A stretch of 64,000 nt of DNA from Micromonospora phaseoli (GCF_900109115.1 NZ_FNYV01000008.1:1-64000), one strand, 5' to 3'; counted from the first letter of the stretch, positions 15,193-24,600 are shown. Translations and numbers: made by a program. Notes: generated by a model not told the origin, from the letters alone.

Positions 15193-16405
15193 TCAGCTCG
15201 CCCACCCGACGCGACATCAGCTCCCGTTCGGCCGGGTTCGTCGCCAGCTCCAGGGCCCGCTCCGCCGCCGTCAGCGCCTCGGCCACACGGTCGAGGGTGG
15301 CCAACAGTTCAGCCCGGGCAGCATGCCACAGGTGGTAATTGGCAAGCCGGTCGGAGAGCCCGTCGACCTCGTCCAGCGCCGAGGTAGGGCCCACCGCGAA
15401 CCGCGTGGCCACTGACCGGTTCAGCAGCACAACCGGCGACGGGTCCAACGCGTACAGCCGGTCGTACAGCGCCCGCACCTCGTCCCAGTTGGTGGCCTCG
15501 TACGTGGCGGCCAGGGCGTGCAGCGCGGCGATGCCGGCCTGCAGCTGGTACGGCCCGGTCCGGCCCTGGCGCACCGCAGCCCGCAGCCGCAGCGCCGCCC
15601 GCTCGATCGCCGCCCTGTCCCACAGCCGCCGGTCCTGTTGGTCGAGCAGCACGATGCGGCCCCACGAGTCGAACCGCGCGTCGGCGCGGGCGTGGTGCAG
15701 CTCCAGCAACGCTGCCAGGCCGGCGGCCTCCGGCTCACGGGGCAGCAGCTCGGCGAGCTGGCGCGCCAACTCGACCCCCTCGCGGGCCAGCTCGCGCCGC
15801 TGGCCGGACCGGCCGCTGGACAGATACCCCTCGTTGAACACCAGGTAGATCACCGCGAGCACGGCGGGTAGCCGGTCGGCGTACTCATGCGGTTGTGGCA
15901 CCTCGAACCGGATGCCGCGTTCCCGCAGCTGCCGCTTGGCCCGGGAGAGCCGCTGCGCCATCGTCGGCAGCGGCACCAGAAACGCGGCGGCGATCTCGGC
16001 GGTGCTCAGGCCGCTGGCGGCGTAGAGCGTCAGTGCCACCCGGGCCGGCTCGGCCAGGTCCGGGTGGCAGCACGCGAACACCAGGGCCAGCCGATCGTCC
16101 ACGCCCGGCTCCGGCGGCGGTTGCGCGGCCACCCGGGCCACCTTCTCCCGGCCGACGGCGTCCCGGCGCAGCCGGTCCAGCGCCTTGCGCCAGCCCGTGG
16201 TGACCAGCCACCCGGTGGGGCTCTCCGGCACACCCTCGTCGGGCCAGCGCTTGAGCGCCTCGGCCAGCGCCTCCGACAACGCCTCTTCGGCCAGGTCGAA
16301 GTCGCCGAGCCGACGGCTGAGCGCGCCGAGCATGCCCGCCGCGTCCGTCCGCCAGATCCCGTCCAACAGCTCCGCCACGTCACCCACCGCACCAGGGTGC
16401 AACAC
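15179..16405 (-). CDS. ECF RNA polymerase sigma factor, ECF42-like, with C-terminal TPR-like extension
   Basis: This 408-residue protein has a GTG start at 16405. Sigma region 2 is 'GDFDLAEEALSEALAEALKRWP' and 'PTGWLVTTGWRKALDRLRRD'; region 4 is 'LTLYAASGLSTAEIAAAFLVPLPTMAQRLSRAK'. About 200 residues follow ('YLVFNEGYLSS', 'EVRALYDRLYALDPSPVVLLNRSVA', ending in helical repeats), the C-terminal extension typical of ECF42. In that group the extension is needed for activity in place of an anti-sigma factor. The neighbouring DGPF gene is the expected target. Confidence 0.92.
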   Translation of the reverse strand: MLHPGAVGDVAELLDGIWRTDAAGMLGALSRRLGDFDLAEEALSEALAEALKRWPDEGVPESPTGWLVTTGWRKALDRLRRDAVGREKVARVAAQPPPEPGVDDRLALVFACCHPDLAEPARVALTLYAASGLSTAEIAAAFLVPLPTMAQRLSRAKRQLRERGIRFEVPQPHEYADRLPAVLAVIYLVFNEGYLSSGRSGQRRELAREGVELARQLAELLPREPEAAGLAALLELHHARADARFDSWGRIVLLDQQDRRLWDRAAIERAALRLRAAVRQGRTGPYQLQAGIAALHALAATYEATNWDEVRALYDRLYALDPSPVVLLNRSVATRFAVGPTSALDEVDGLSDRLANYHLWHAARAELLATLDRVAEALTAAERALELATNPAERELMSRRVGELRRRL

Positions 16406-16552
16406 GGCGGGACCGAGGCGTCCCGTCCCCCCCTGCGCGAGCTGCCAGACGAGTCGGTCGGGATGCTCGGCCGGGCCACACGCGCTCGCCCCGGTGGCGC
16501 CACTGGGGCGGCCGGTGGCGCGTGTCCCACGCAGACCAGCAAGTTCTTGCCG

Positions 16553-16983
16553 TCAGACTGCCAGGGCGCGCTTGTCCGGCTTACCGCTCGGCCCCACCGG
16601 GACCCGATCGATCTGCTGGATCGTCTTCGGGGCAGCGGCCTCCCCCAGCGCCGCCACCACCCGCGCCCGCAGCCGTACGGCATCCGGCGAGTGGCCGTCA
16701 GCCGGCACCAGATACGCGTGCACCGCCTCTCCGGTGACGTCATCGGGCCGGCCGACCACGTACGCCTCGGCGACTGCGGGGTCGGCGGCGAGGGCGCGTT
16801 CGATCGGGCCGGCGTACACCAGGTTGGCGTTGACGATGATGACGTCCCGTACCCGGCCGATCAGGTGCAGGTAGCCGTCGGCGTCCAGCCGGGCCAGGTC
16901 ACGGGTGCGAACCCAGCCGTCGACGAAGACATCGGCGGTCTCGGCCGGGTCCGCCCAGTAGGCGCCGGCCTGCGGCGGCGTCG
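16553..16983 (-). pseudogene. C-terminal fragment of an AMP-forming acyl-CoA ligase
   Basis: About 140 residues match the C-terminal part of class I ligases: 'AYWADPAETADVFVDGWVRTRDLARLDADGYLHLIGRVRDVIIV', then 'IERALAADPAVAEAYVVGRPDD', ending with the catalytic lysine region 'RVPVGPSGKPDKRALAV'. The usual TGDL is TRDL. Upstream of about 16983 the frame loses all similarity, so the N-terminal 350 or so residues are gone. The break abuts a two-component remnant on the other strand. Confidence 0.85.
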
Positions 16984-16984
16984 A

Positions 16985-17378
16985 TTGTGGACACCTACGT
17001 CCACTACCTGCGACGCGAGCTGCTCGCGAACGCGCTGACCCATACTCCCGCCGGAGGCCGGATCGAGGTGACCCTACGGCCGGCGACGGCTGCGCCGAAC
17101 TCGTGATCGCGGACACCGGGGAAGGCTTCGACCAGGCGGACGCCGAGCGCATCTTCGACCGGTTCCATCGCGGCAAGGGTGCCGGAGACCGCCGCTTCGG
17201 ACTGGGGCTGGCCCTGCTGCGGGAGGTCGTCACGAGTCACCACGGCACGATAGCGGCGACCGGCCATCCGGACCGTGGAGCGCGCTTCACGGTGCGCCTT
17301 CCGACGACGCGATCGAGCACCGGCCCGGGTGACGCCTCGCTGGTCAAGCGCCTGCTGGGTCGGTCGGCGGCCCGCTGA
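16985..17378 (+). pseudogene. Fused remnant of a two-component system (response-regulator tail plus kinase ATPase domain)
   Basis: Translation from 16985 gives 'VDTYVHYLRRE', the end of an OmpR-type regulator's winged helix. It is joined directly to 'LLANALTHTPAGGRIEVTL', the N-box of a histidine kinase. The frame then shifts near 17078 and resumes as 'ELVIADTGEGFDQADAERIFDRFHRG...FGLGLALLREVV' (G1 and G2 boxes) to a stop at 17378. An internal deletion of the regulator-kinase pair plus a frameshift explains this. It is not functional. Confidence 0.85.
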
Positions 17379-17802
17379 TCCACCGCGGCTCGCCTCGTCC
17401 GTCCGCTCGATCGCCTGGTCGAAGGCGGGCGGATGCCGGTGCCCGCCACTGCGCCGGCCGACTGCCGCTGCCGATCGCCTCGTCGCGGCCAGCAGGAAAG
17501 GCACGGGTGTCCGGGCAGTGGCGGGTTTCCGGCGTGGATGGAGTGGTGTTACGGCAGACCGCGGCAACATCGGGTCGTCGACGTACGGCCCGTGAGTCCC
17601 TGCATTCAGCCCCGCCCGTTGTCGACCGGGCGGCGATCCCCCGATCGGCAGGAACTCGCGCTCATCCGCTCGATTCCCCTGACCAGCACCATCCTTTCCA
17701 TACATATGATGGAATATCCGCTGCTCAATCCTGCCGGGAGACAGCCGGAGAGATCAACGAACAAACGATTTGCTTTTGCCGCGATTTGATAGTCTTTTGG
17801 CT
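17379..17802. other. Intergenic stretch before the LysR gene
   Basis: No gene with coding character was found over these 424 bp. The last 100 bp are clearly more AT-rich than the surroundings (17690-17800) and probably hold the LysR promoter. Confidence 0.4.
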
Positions 17803-18891
17803 ATGGTTCGATCCGTTCCTGAGCGACGGCGCCTGGAGCCAAGCCTGCGTCAAATGCGGCTTTTTCTGATACTTGCGGAGGAACTCCACTTCGGCCGCGC
17901 CGCCCAGCGCGCCTTCCTGACGCAGCCCACACTCAGCCAGCAGATCCGGGCGCTGGAGGATCGGCTGGGAGTCGACCTGGTGCAACGCTCCTCCCGTCAG
18001 ATCGACCTCACCGAGGCGGGACGCGCGCTGGTGCCCCAGGCCCGTCGCCTGGTCACGGCGATGGCCGACCTACAGGCAGTCGCCGATGTTCACGCCCGAC
18101 GACTGCACGGCTGCCTGAGAGTCGGCGCCATCGGTGGCGAGGCGTTCATGCCCTACGTCATCGACATCCTTGCCGAACTGTCTGCCCGGCATCCCGGCGT
18201 TGACGTCGAGATCCGTTCGGTCAACCTCGTCGAGCAGGTCCACGCGCTGCCACGTGGAGAGATCGACGCCGCGTTCCTACGTCCACCGCTGCCTGCTGGT
18301 TTCCGGGGCCTCCATCTGTCAACTGAGCCTCGCGTCGCCTGTCTCCCCGCCGATGATCCGCTGGTGGACCGGGCGCCACTGACCCTGGCCGACCTCTCCG
18401 ACCACCTGGTGGTCGACGTTCCGATCCCCGAGTTGCGGGCGTGGTGGGACTTCTGGACGGTCAACCCCCGCCCGGACGGCAGCCCTGTCCGCTACGGGCC
18501 CGTGGCTGGTGACATGGACGCGTTGCTGTCGGCCGTCGCCCGTGGCCAGGCCATCGCCTTCCTGCCTGCCGAGGCTCGCCGGGACTACTCGCGCCGTGGC
18601 GTCGCCTACGTTGACGTCATCGACCTTCCACACTCCACCGCAGCCCTGGCCTGGCTCCCCAATTCTGATAATCCGCTGCTCACCGCCCTACTGCATGCGG
18701 CACGTTCGGTGCTGCAGCGCAAGACCTACGGGCTCGACCGACCGAGTAATCCAGAGCAGCCCGAAGAGGGCTCTGCGCCTGAGGCCGACCGTCACCGGAC
18801 CGCGTCCTCACCTACGAGGTCGAGCGCGGACAGCGTCACCACGCGCGGGGCGACCGGTCAGATGTGGACGGAGAAGCCGCCGCCGCTGTGA
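17803..18891 (+). CDS. LysR-family transcriptional regulator
   Basis: This 362-residue protein starts at the ATG 17803; a TTG at 17770 is in frame but less likely. N-terminal HTH: 'LRQMRLFLILAEELHFGRAAQRAFLTQPTLSQQIRALEDRLGVDLVQRS' (residues about 10-60). A LysR substrate-binding domain follows ('GCLRVGAIGGEAFMPYVIDILAEL', 'FLRPPLPAG'). A C-terminal tail of about 45 residues after 'LQRKTYGLDRP' has no family match and runs 34 bp into the convergent gene. No adjacent divergent target is visible because the upstream neighbours are broken genes. Confidence 0.9.
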   Translation: MVRSVPERRRLEPSLRQMRLFLILAEELHFGRAAQRAFLTQPTLSQQIRALEDRLGVDLVQRSSRQIDLTEAGRALVPQARRLVTAMADLQAVADVHARRLHGCLRVGAIGGEAFMPYVIDILAELSARHPGVDVEIRSVNLVEQVHALPRGEIDAAFLRPPLPAGFRGLHLSTEPRVACLPADDPLVDRAPLTLADLSDHLVVDVPIPELRAWWDFWTVNPRPDGSPVRYGPVAGDMDALLSAVARGQAIAFLPAEARRDYSRRGVAYVDVIDLPHSTAALAWLPNSDNPLLTALLHAARSVLQRKTYGLDRPSNPEQPEEGSAPEADRHRTASSPTRSSADSVTTRGATGQMWTEKPPPL

Positions 18892-20435
18892 CCGCCTGCG
18901 TCGGTGTACCCGCCAGACCCTGATATGCCGGAGCCGTACGACGGTCCGGTGGCCCAGTACGGCAGGGCCGGTTCGCAGGGCGCCGGCCGGCCGCCGGCAG
19001 CGGCCGCCTCGCGGAGACGGTCGCGCTCGTGGCTCTCCGGCGGGAGCCTGTCGGCGTACGCGCGCAGGCGCCGGCCGTCCGGATCGATCGCGTCGTACCG
19101 GTCCCACTGCCGGGTCAGGAACAGGAACACGGGTGTCCAGCGTTCGTCCGCGGGGACGAGCCCGGTCTCCACCACCACCTCGACGGCGGTCCGGCTCCCG
19201 TTCGCCGCCTCCCGGCACACCGTCTGCGCCTGCCGCCCGGCAGCGATGTCACGCAGGGTCGGTCGGCACGCCGCCCGCACGTCGTCCGGCACCCCCACCT
19301 CGTCCAAGACCCGCAGCAGGTTGTCGGTGCGCCAGGCCAGTTCGGCCTCGTCACCGGCGCCGAGGCCGTACTCGCGCAGCCGTCGCCCGTCGGGATCGAC
19401 GGCGCGCACCCGCTCCCACTGGCGGGTCAGCACCAGGAACAGCGGCTCCTTGGCCGGATCGGCGGGCAGGTAGCCGGCGCAGGCGGCGATCCGAGTCGCT
19501 TCGGCGAGGACACCGATCGCCGTCGAGACCGTGTCGATGCCCATGGCCAGGCGGCAGATCTCCTCCCGGGCCGGACCCGGCCCCACGCCGTGCAGCAGGT
19601 TCCACGCGATCTGGCGGGCGCGTGCGTTCCGGTGGTCATGCCCGATCAGGTGGTACAGCAGTCCTTTGACCAGGTTCCGCTGGTCGAACCGGTTCACCAG
19701 ATCGGGCCGCCCGCGCAGCACCATGAGGATCGCCAGGAGCGCGGGGGTATCGGGATCGGGTGGACGGGGCAGATGCCGATTGCCGAGCAGAAGCGTCAGC
19801 AGGGCCGTCGGGGTGTGGCCGTCGTCCTCCCACAGCGGCCGCACCCCGATGTTGGCCAGCCTGCCACCGGAGAACGTCGACCGAGCGCCCGTCAGCGCGG
19901 CGACGAACGCGCGCTCAAGCGCGGTCAGCAGGTGCGGCTCGTCGGTGCGGGCCAGCAGGTCGGTGATGCGGGCCCGGACCCGCGGGTCGCTGGCCGACTG
20001 CGTCAGGGCCACGACCTGCTCCGCGACGTACTCCCCCTCGGGCGAGGACATGTTGGCCACCAGGCGGACTGGTGGCACGTGCCGGGTGTCCGGATCGGGG
20101 CCGAGGAGAAACCGCGCGAGAGCGGGCGACATGTCGATCCGGGGGTCGTCCGACGCCTGATCGTGGTACCTGTCCCACACGTACTGCCAGATCCGCTCCC
20201 GGTGCTCGGGGCTCCTCCGCCACAGCCGCCCGAGCTTGCGCCCGGCCTGCCAGCGGGCGGCCGGGTCACGGCCCTCAAACAGCGTGTCAACCAGCGTGCC
20301 GAGGTGGATCCGGGCCGCCGGGCCGGACAGCGGGCCGCCGGCACCCCGCCCCGCCCATGCGGTCGCGAGCCAGCCCACCGGCCACCAGGCATGGCTGGCC
20401 AGCCACCCGATGTCGTCGGCCGCCATCGCACCCAT
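18858..20435 (-). CDS. Uncharacterised alpha-helical (HEAT-like) protein
   Basis: This is a 525-residue protein, start ATG at 20435 (alternative 20426). It opens with 'MAADDIGWLASHAWWPVGWLA', followed by long helical stretches: 'ARWQAGRKLGRLWRRSPEHRERIWQYVWDRY', 'RVRARITDLLARTDEPHLLTALERAF', and two copies of a 'PLFLVLTRQWERVRAVDPDGRRLREY' motif (second: 'PVFLFLTRQWDRYDAIDPDGRRLRAY'). The C-terminus is Gly/Ser-rich. I recognise no enzyme motif. The internal duplication and overall layout suggest a scaffold. Its start abuts the truncated ArsR gene on the other strand, so a rearrangement joined the two. Confidence 0.7.
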   Translation of the reverse strand: MGAMAADDIGWLASHAWWPVGWLATAWAGRGAGGPLSGPAARIHLGTLVDTLFEGRDPAARWQAGRKLGRLWRRSPEHRERIWQYVWDRYHDQASDDPRIDMSPALARFLLGPDPDTRHVPPVRLVANMSSPEGEYVAEQVVALTQSASDPRVRARITDLLARTDEPHLLTALERAFVAALTGARSTFSGGRLANIGVRPLWEDDGHTPTALLTLLLGNRHLPRPPDPDTPALLAILMVLRGRPDLVNRFDQRNLVKGLLYHLIGHDHRNARARQIAWNLLHGVGPGPAREEICRLAMGIDTVSTAIGVLAEATRIAACAGYLPADPAKEPLFLVLTRQWERVRAVDPDGRRLREYGLGAGDEAELAWRTDNLLRVLDEVGVPDDVRAACRPTLRDIAAGRQAQTVCREAANGSRTAVEVVVETGLVPADERWTPVFLFLTRQWDRYDAIDPDGRRLRAYADRLPPESHERDRLREAAAAGGRPAPCEPALPYWATGPSYGSGISGSGGYTDAGGHSGGGFSVHI

Positions 20436-20454
20436 CCATCCATGATGCCTGCCA

Positions 20455-20691
20455 CGGGCCGTCGGCGAACTGGCAGCGGAACTGCCGATCAGTCGGCCCG
20501 CGGTGTCCCAGCATCTGAAGGTGCTCAAAGACGCGGGTCTGGTCACCGACCGGACAGCCGGCACCCGCCGGGTCTACCGGCTCAACCCCGCAGGCGTAGC
20601 CGCCCTACGCGACCAACTGGACGCGTTCTGGAACCGCGCACTGGACGGCTACCAGGACGTCATCGAGCAGCAGAACGAGGAGCAACCATGA
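20455..20691 (+). pseudogene. ArsR-type repressor missing its N-terminus
   Basis: The frame reads 'RAVGELAAELPISRPAVSQHLKVLKDAGLVTDRT' then 'RRVYRLNPAGVAALRDQLDAFW' to a stop at 20691. This is a standard ArsR winged helix, but the first 25 or so residues (normally 'M..fkALadPTRRRILelLa') are missing and an in-frame TGA sits at 20443. The only internal start (GTG 20503) would remove the first half of the recognition helix region. The stop overlaps the ATG of its usual partner, an SRPBCC protein. Confidence 0.75.
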
Positions 20692-21170
20692 CTCAGCCAG
20701 CGGATGCGGTGGTACGTCGACACGTCGTCGTGAATGCGCCGCTTGAACGGGCCTTCACGGCGTTCACCGAGCGGTTCGGCGACTTCAAGCCACCGGAGCA
20801 CAACCTGCTCGGCTCACCGATCGCCGAGACCGTTCTCGAGCCGAAGATGGGCGGCCACATCTACGACCGCGGCGTCGACGGCACCGAATGCTGCTGGGCG
20901 CGGGTCCTCGCCTACGACCCGCCAGACCGGATCATCTTCAGCTGGGACATCAGCCCCCAGTGGCGCATCGAGACCGAACCGGGAAACACCAGCGAGGTCG
21001 AGATCCGGTTCGTCGCCGAGACCCCGCAACGCACCAGGGTGGAGCTGGAACACCGGCACCTCGACCGGCACGGCCCCGGGTGGGAATCCGTCCGCGACGG
21101 CGTCGCCCACGACGAAGGATGGCCGCTCTACCTCAACCGCTACGCCGCCCTGTTCATCGCGGAGGGCTGA
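20688..21170 (+). CDS. SRPBCC (AHSA1-like) domain protein
   Basis: This 160-residue protein has 'VVRRHVVVNAPLERAFTAFTERFGDF', 'EPKMGGHIYDRGVDGTECCWARVLAYDPPDRIIFSWDI' and a C-terminal helix 'EGWPLYLNRYAALF', the START-like helix-grip fold of AHSA1-type proteins. These are commonly paired with an ArsR repressor in one operon, as here (ATGA overlap at 20688). With the repressor truncated, expression may now be constitutive or lost. The ligand is unknown. Confidence 0.88.
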   Translation: MTQPADAVVRRHVVVNAPLERAFTAFTERFGDFKPPEHNLLGSPIAETVLEPKMGGHIYDRGVDGTECCWARVLAYDPPDRIIFSWDISPQWRIETEPGNTSEVEIRFVAETPQRTRVELEHRHLDRHGPGWESVRDGVAHDEGWPLYLNRYAALFIAEG

Positions 21171-21318
21171 CCATCGCCACGCCGTGCGCCACCCGGCATC
21201 CGCGCCGGAGCAGTCGTACTGGCCGGACCCATGACGATCGGCACTGTGCTGGCCGGCGACTCAGGCGATGTACTGAGCTCGCCGGAGCGTTCCGGTACCC
21301 GGCAGGAAGAAGGTTCGC

Positions 21319-21921
21319 GTGGTTTTCTGGGCGGGCGCCGTCGGGGCCGCGCTGTTCGTGCTGGTGTTCCTCGTCGACGGCTGGCGCCGGCCGAACTACT
21401 CGCCCGTACGCCATCCGGTCAGTGCCTTGGCGCTCGGCCGGCGGGGCTGGGTCCAGACAGCGAACTTCCTCGTCTCTGGCTCCGCGATTACGGCCGGGGC
21501 TCTCGCAATGGTCTTCGTGGGGCCGAGCGCCCTGACCGGTGTGGTCCTGACCGCGTTCGGGCTCGGCCTCGTCGCCTCCGGGGTGTTCCGGATGGACCCG
21601 ATGCTCGGATATCCGCAGGGTGCTCCAGCAGGGATACCCGAGCGGCACAGCACCCCGCACCGACTCCACGACCTCGCCGGTGCGGTCGTCTTCCTGGCCT
21701 TGCCCCTCGCCGCGGCAATCGGTGCGTTCACGCTGCCGGGGACGGCCTGGAAGATCATCTCGGGCTGTGCCGCGGTCGCCCTTTTCGTCGGCTTAGGCCG
21801 GTTCAGCAGGGCGTGGGAGGAGGTGTCACCGCGGCTCGGCCTCATCCAGCGCGCCGTCATCATCCTCGGATGGGGCTGGCTCGCCGCGCTCTTCAGCGCG
21901 CTGGCACTCGGGCTCAGCTAG
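21319..21921 (+). CDS. DUF998 integral membrane protein
   Basis: This is a 200-residue protein with a GTG start at 21319. It has about six hydrophobic helices ('VFWAGAVGAALFVLVFLVDG', 'FLVSGSAITAGALAMVFV', 'LTGVVLTAFGLGLVASGVF') and the conserved 'RHPVSALALGRRGWVQTANFLV' and 'DPMLGYPQGAPAG' segments of DUF998. 'HRLHDLAGAVVFLALPLAA' follows. Its function is unknown. It stands alone between the SRPBCC gene and the repeat protein on the other strand. Confidence 0.85.
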   Translation: MVFWAGAVGAALFVLVFLVDGWRRPNYSPVRHPVSALALGRRGWVQTANFLVSGSAITAGALAMVFVGPSALTGVVLTAFGLGLVASGVFRMDPMLGYPQGAPAGIPERHSTPHRLHDLAGAVVFLALPLAAAIGAFTLPGTAWKIISGCAAVALFVGLGRFSRAWEEVSPRLGLIQRAVIILGWGWLAALFSALALGLS

Positions 21922-21949
21922 TACGCCGACAGCACCAGCGCCTGCGGCC

Positions 21950-22858
21950 TCAGGGCCGGGTGCCGCCCGGCCGGCCGCGGCCCGCACCGGAGGCCCGGTG
22001 ACCGACGCGCGGAGCCCGTACCACCGAGGAGTTGCCCGACCCGGGGCGGAAGTCCCGCGCCGCGCTGGCAACCATCTCGTCGGGATCGCGACCCAGCGCC
22101 TGCCGGATGTGCGGCGGGACCACCTCCGACCTCGCCATCGCCATCCGTACCTGCACCGAACGGTCGTCAACCAGGCGTAGTAGATCCGCCTCGTCCAACT
22201 CGACCGCCAGCACCAGCGCGGCGCGGACGTCCACCACAGGATCCTGGGCGAGTGCGCTGCGCTGGGCGGCGGTGGTACGGGAGTTGCGGGCGAGACCCTT
22301 GCGCACCCGCGCGGTGCGATCGGCCATCAAGGCGGTGATCACGTCGGGGTTGTGGGTGTGCGTGGCGAGTCGTTCCCGTACCTCGGGTGAGACGTCGTCG
22401 ACCAGCCGCGCGGCCAGCTCGGGCTCCAGTTCGCGCGTCTCCGCGAGGAGACCGCGAAGCTCCTTGTCGGGGGCCTCCACCATCACCCGGCGAATCGACT
22501 CGTCGCAGGCCGGGTTGCCGGCGACCGCCCAACGGACCCACCGGTCGGCGTCGGCGACGAGTAGCCGGAGATTGGCGATCGAGGTCGAGGGGTTTCTCGC
22601 CACGGCCTCCCGGACGTCACGATCAGCGTCCCGGGTCAGCGGTCGCAGCGCCTGCGCGGGGGCGTCGGTGCGGGTCGCGACCGTCTTACGGACCACGGCC
22701 GACGAGTCGGACGCCAGGTCGATGAGGGTCATCTGTGACGTCGTCGGGTCCTGCGCCAGGGCGAGCCGCGCATCCACGCCGCCACCCGTCGCACCGTCCG
22801 CGGCGGCACCTGACCCACCGTGACCGTTGGACCCGCCGACGTCCTGTTGTTTCCCCAT
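21950..22858 (-). CDS. Leucine-rich-repeat-variant / HEAT-like repeat protein
   Basis: This 302-residue protein starts at ATG 22858. After a Gly/Ala-rich lead, about nine repeats of roughly 24 residues follow the form 'L..Lt.D....VR.aVA.Np....'. Examples are 'DADRDVREAVARNPSTSIANL', 'DADRWVRWAVAGNPACDESI', 'DVSPEVRERLATHTHNPDVI' and 'DRTARVRKGLARNSRTTAAQ'. This is the LRV-type solenoid, usually a protein-interaction scaffold. The C-terminus is Gly/Arg-rich. There are no catalytic motifs. It is divergent from the four-gene operon at 23026. Confidence 0.8.
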   Translation of the reverse strand: MGKQQDVGGSNGHGGSGAAADGATGGGVDARLALAQDPTTSQMTLIDLASDSSAVVRKTVATRTDAPAQALRPLTRDADRDVREAVARNPSTSIANLRLLVADADRWVRWAVAGNPACDESIRRVMVEAPDKELRGLLAETRELEPELAARLVDDVSPEVRERLATHTHNPDVITALMADRTARVRKGLARNSRTTAAQRSALAQDPVVDVRAALVLAVELDEADLLRLVDDRSVQVRMAMARSEVVPPHIRQALGRDPDEMVASAARDFRPGSGNSSVVRAPRVGHRASGAGRGRPGGTRP

Positions 22859-23025
22859 GGGCGCCATCATGTCACGAGCCGACCGGCGCAACCGCGAGCC
22901 CTGACCAGCGCTCCGACGGTGGTCGAAGCGTCACGCATCCGTCGCCGCCGTTGAGTAGAGGTACTCAGCGCGGGCACCGTCCCCGGCCTCAGGTGTGGGC
23001 GCGTCGGCGTCGACAGGATGTCGTC

Positions 23026-24600
23026 ATGGCCGAGTTGCCGCACCCACACATCGTTCTGCGTCCCGCCCCGCCGTTGCCGGCCGTGGCCGCGCGCGGCCGG
23101 CAGGCCGCGCTGGCGGCCCTCGGCCGCATCGTCGCCGCGCTGATCCGGCTCGCCGGTCGACACCCCGCCGGATGGCGGTGGATGGCACGGCGGCACCACC
23201 CCGTTCTGGACAGGCTGGCCGCGGCGAACGCCCAGGCGGTCTGCGTGCGGGCCGCCCGGCAGGTCCCCGCCTACCGAGCCTTCCTACGGGCCCGCCCGAC
23301 CGGTGCCCGCCACCGGTTGGCTGACTTCCCGGAGACCGACAAGCACGGCTACGTGATGGCCTACGACGCCGCCGCTCGCTGCTGGCAGGGGCGGTTGCCC
23401 ACCCGCGGGGTGGTGGTCGACGAGTCGGCCGGTTCGTCCGGGCGACCGTTCAACTGGCCCCGCGGGAACCGGGAACTGCGCGCGGTGCACCGGGACATCG
23501 CCGGCTACGCCGGGCTGGTCTTTCCGATGCGCCGGCCGTTCGTCATCAACGCCTACTCGATGGGTGCCTGGGCGACCGGGACGACGACCGGCGCGGCGAT
23601 GGCCCGGATCGCGGTGGTGAAGAACACCGGCCCGGACCTCGGAAAGATCGTCGACACGCTCCGCGAGTTCGGCCCCGACTTCGACTACCTGGTCACCGCC
23701 TACCCGCCGTTCCTGAAGCACCTGCGGGACCGGCTCGACGCCGGAGGCTTCGAGTGGGGGCGGTACCGCATCTTCGCCAACTGCGGCGGCGAGGGGATGA
23801 CCGAGGCGCTACGCGACTACCTGGAGCAGCGTTTCGCGCTGGTCCGCTCCGCCTACGGGGCCTCGGACCTGACCATCGGCATCGGCGCGGAAACTCGGTT
23901 CACGGTGTGGCTGCGGCGGCGGTTGCAGACCGACCGCGCGCTGCGGGCCGAGCTGCTCGGCGCCGACGAGCAGCGGCTGCCGATGGTGTTCCAGTACAAC
24001 CCGTTCGCCACCTACCTGGAGACCAACGAGCAGCGGGAGTTGATCTGCACAGTCACCGGTGACGTCCTTCAGCCCCGGCTGCGCTACAACATCGGGGACG
24101 AGGCGCTCCTCGTGCCGTACCGGCGGATCGTCGAGCTGGCGCACACCGACCCGGTAGGCCGGGCCGAACTCCGCACCGCCGTCTCCGTCGAGCGGATGAC
24201 CCTGCCGGTACTGCTGCTGTTCGGCCGAAGCGACGCCACGGTCTCCTACCTGGGGGCCAACATCTACCCACCGGACGTCGAGTACGGCCTCTACGCCGGA
24301 AATCCGCACGCCGCCGAGATCAACCGCTTCTGCCTGGCCCTGGTCGAGGACGCGGCGCTGGAGACCCGGCCGGTGATCCACCTCGAACTGCGCCGCCCGC
24401 TGGCCGGCCCGCAGCGCGAGGCGCTTGCCGCCGCGTGCCGCGGCGGGGTGCTCCGGCACCTCACCTCAGTCTCGCGGGACTTCGCCCAGTCCCTCGTGGA
24501 GGATCCGACCGCCGGTGACCTTCGGGTGGAGCTGCACGAACCCGGCAGCGGCCCGTTCGCCGGCGAACAGAAGATCAAAAACACTTATCTGGTGAGGTGA
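23026..24600 (+). CDS. PaaK/CapK-like adenylate-forming enzyme
   Basis: This 524-residue protein starts at ATG 23026, with AGGA 7 nt upstream. It has the phenylacetate-CoA ligase layout: P-loop equivalent 'DESAGSSGRPFNWPRGN', 'NAYSMGAWATGTTTGAAM', 'IFANCGGEGMTEALRDYLEQRF' and 'SAYGASDLTIGIGAE', then 'LRYNIGDEALLVPYRRI'. It should activate a carboxylic acid as acyl-AMP. It is the first of four overlapping genes, so the acyl adenylate or thioester may go to the GNAT protein two genes on. The substrate is unknown. Confidence 0.82.
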   Translation: MAELPHPHIVLRPAPPLPAVAARGRQAALAALGRIVAALIRLAGRHPAGWRWMARRHHPVLDRLAAANAQAVCVRAARQVPAYRAFLRARPTGARHRLADFPETDKHGYVMAYDAAARCWQGRLPTRGVVVDESAGSSGRPFNWPRGNRELRAVHRDIAGYAGLVFPMRRPFVINAYSMGAWATGTTTGAAMARIAVVKNTGPDLGKIVDTLREFGPDFDYLVTAYPPFLKHLRDRLDAGGFEWGRYRIFANCGGEGMTEALRDYLEQRFALVRSAYGASDLTIGIGAETRFTVWLRRRLQTDRALRAELLGADEQRLPMVFQYNPFATYLETNEQRELICTVTGDVLQPRLRYNIGDEALLVPYRRIVELAHTDPVGRAELRTAVSVERMTLPVLLLFGRSDATVSYLGANIYPPDVEYGLYAGNPHAAEINRFCLALVEDAALETRPVIHLELRRPLAGPQREALAAACRGGVLRHLTSVSRDFAQSLVEDPTAGDLRVELHEPGSGPFAGEQKIKNTYLVR

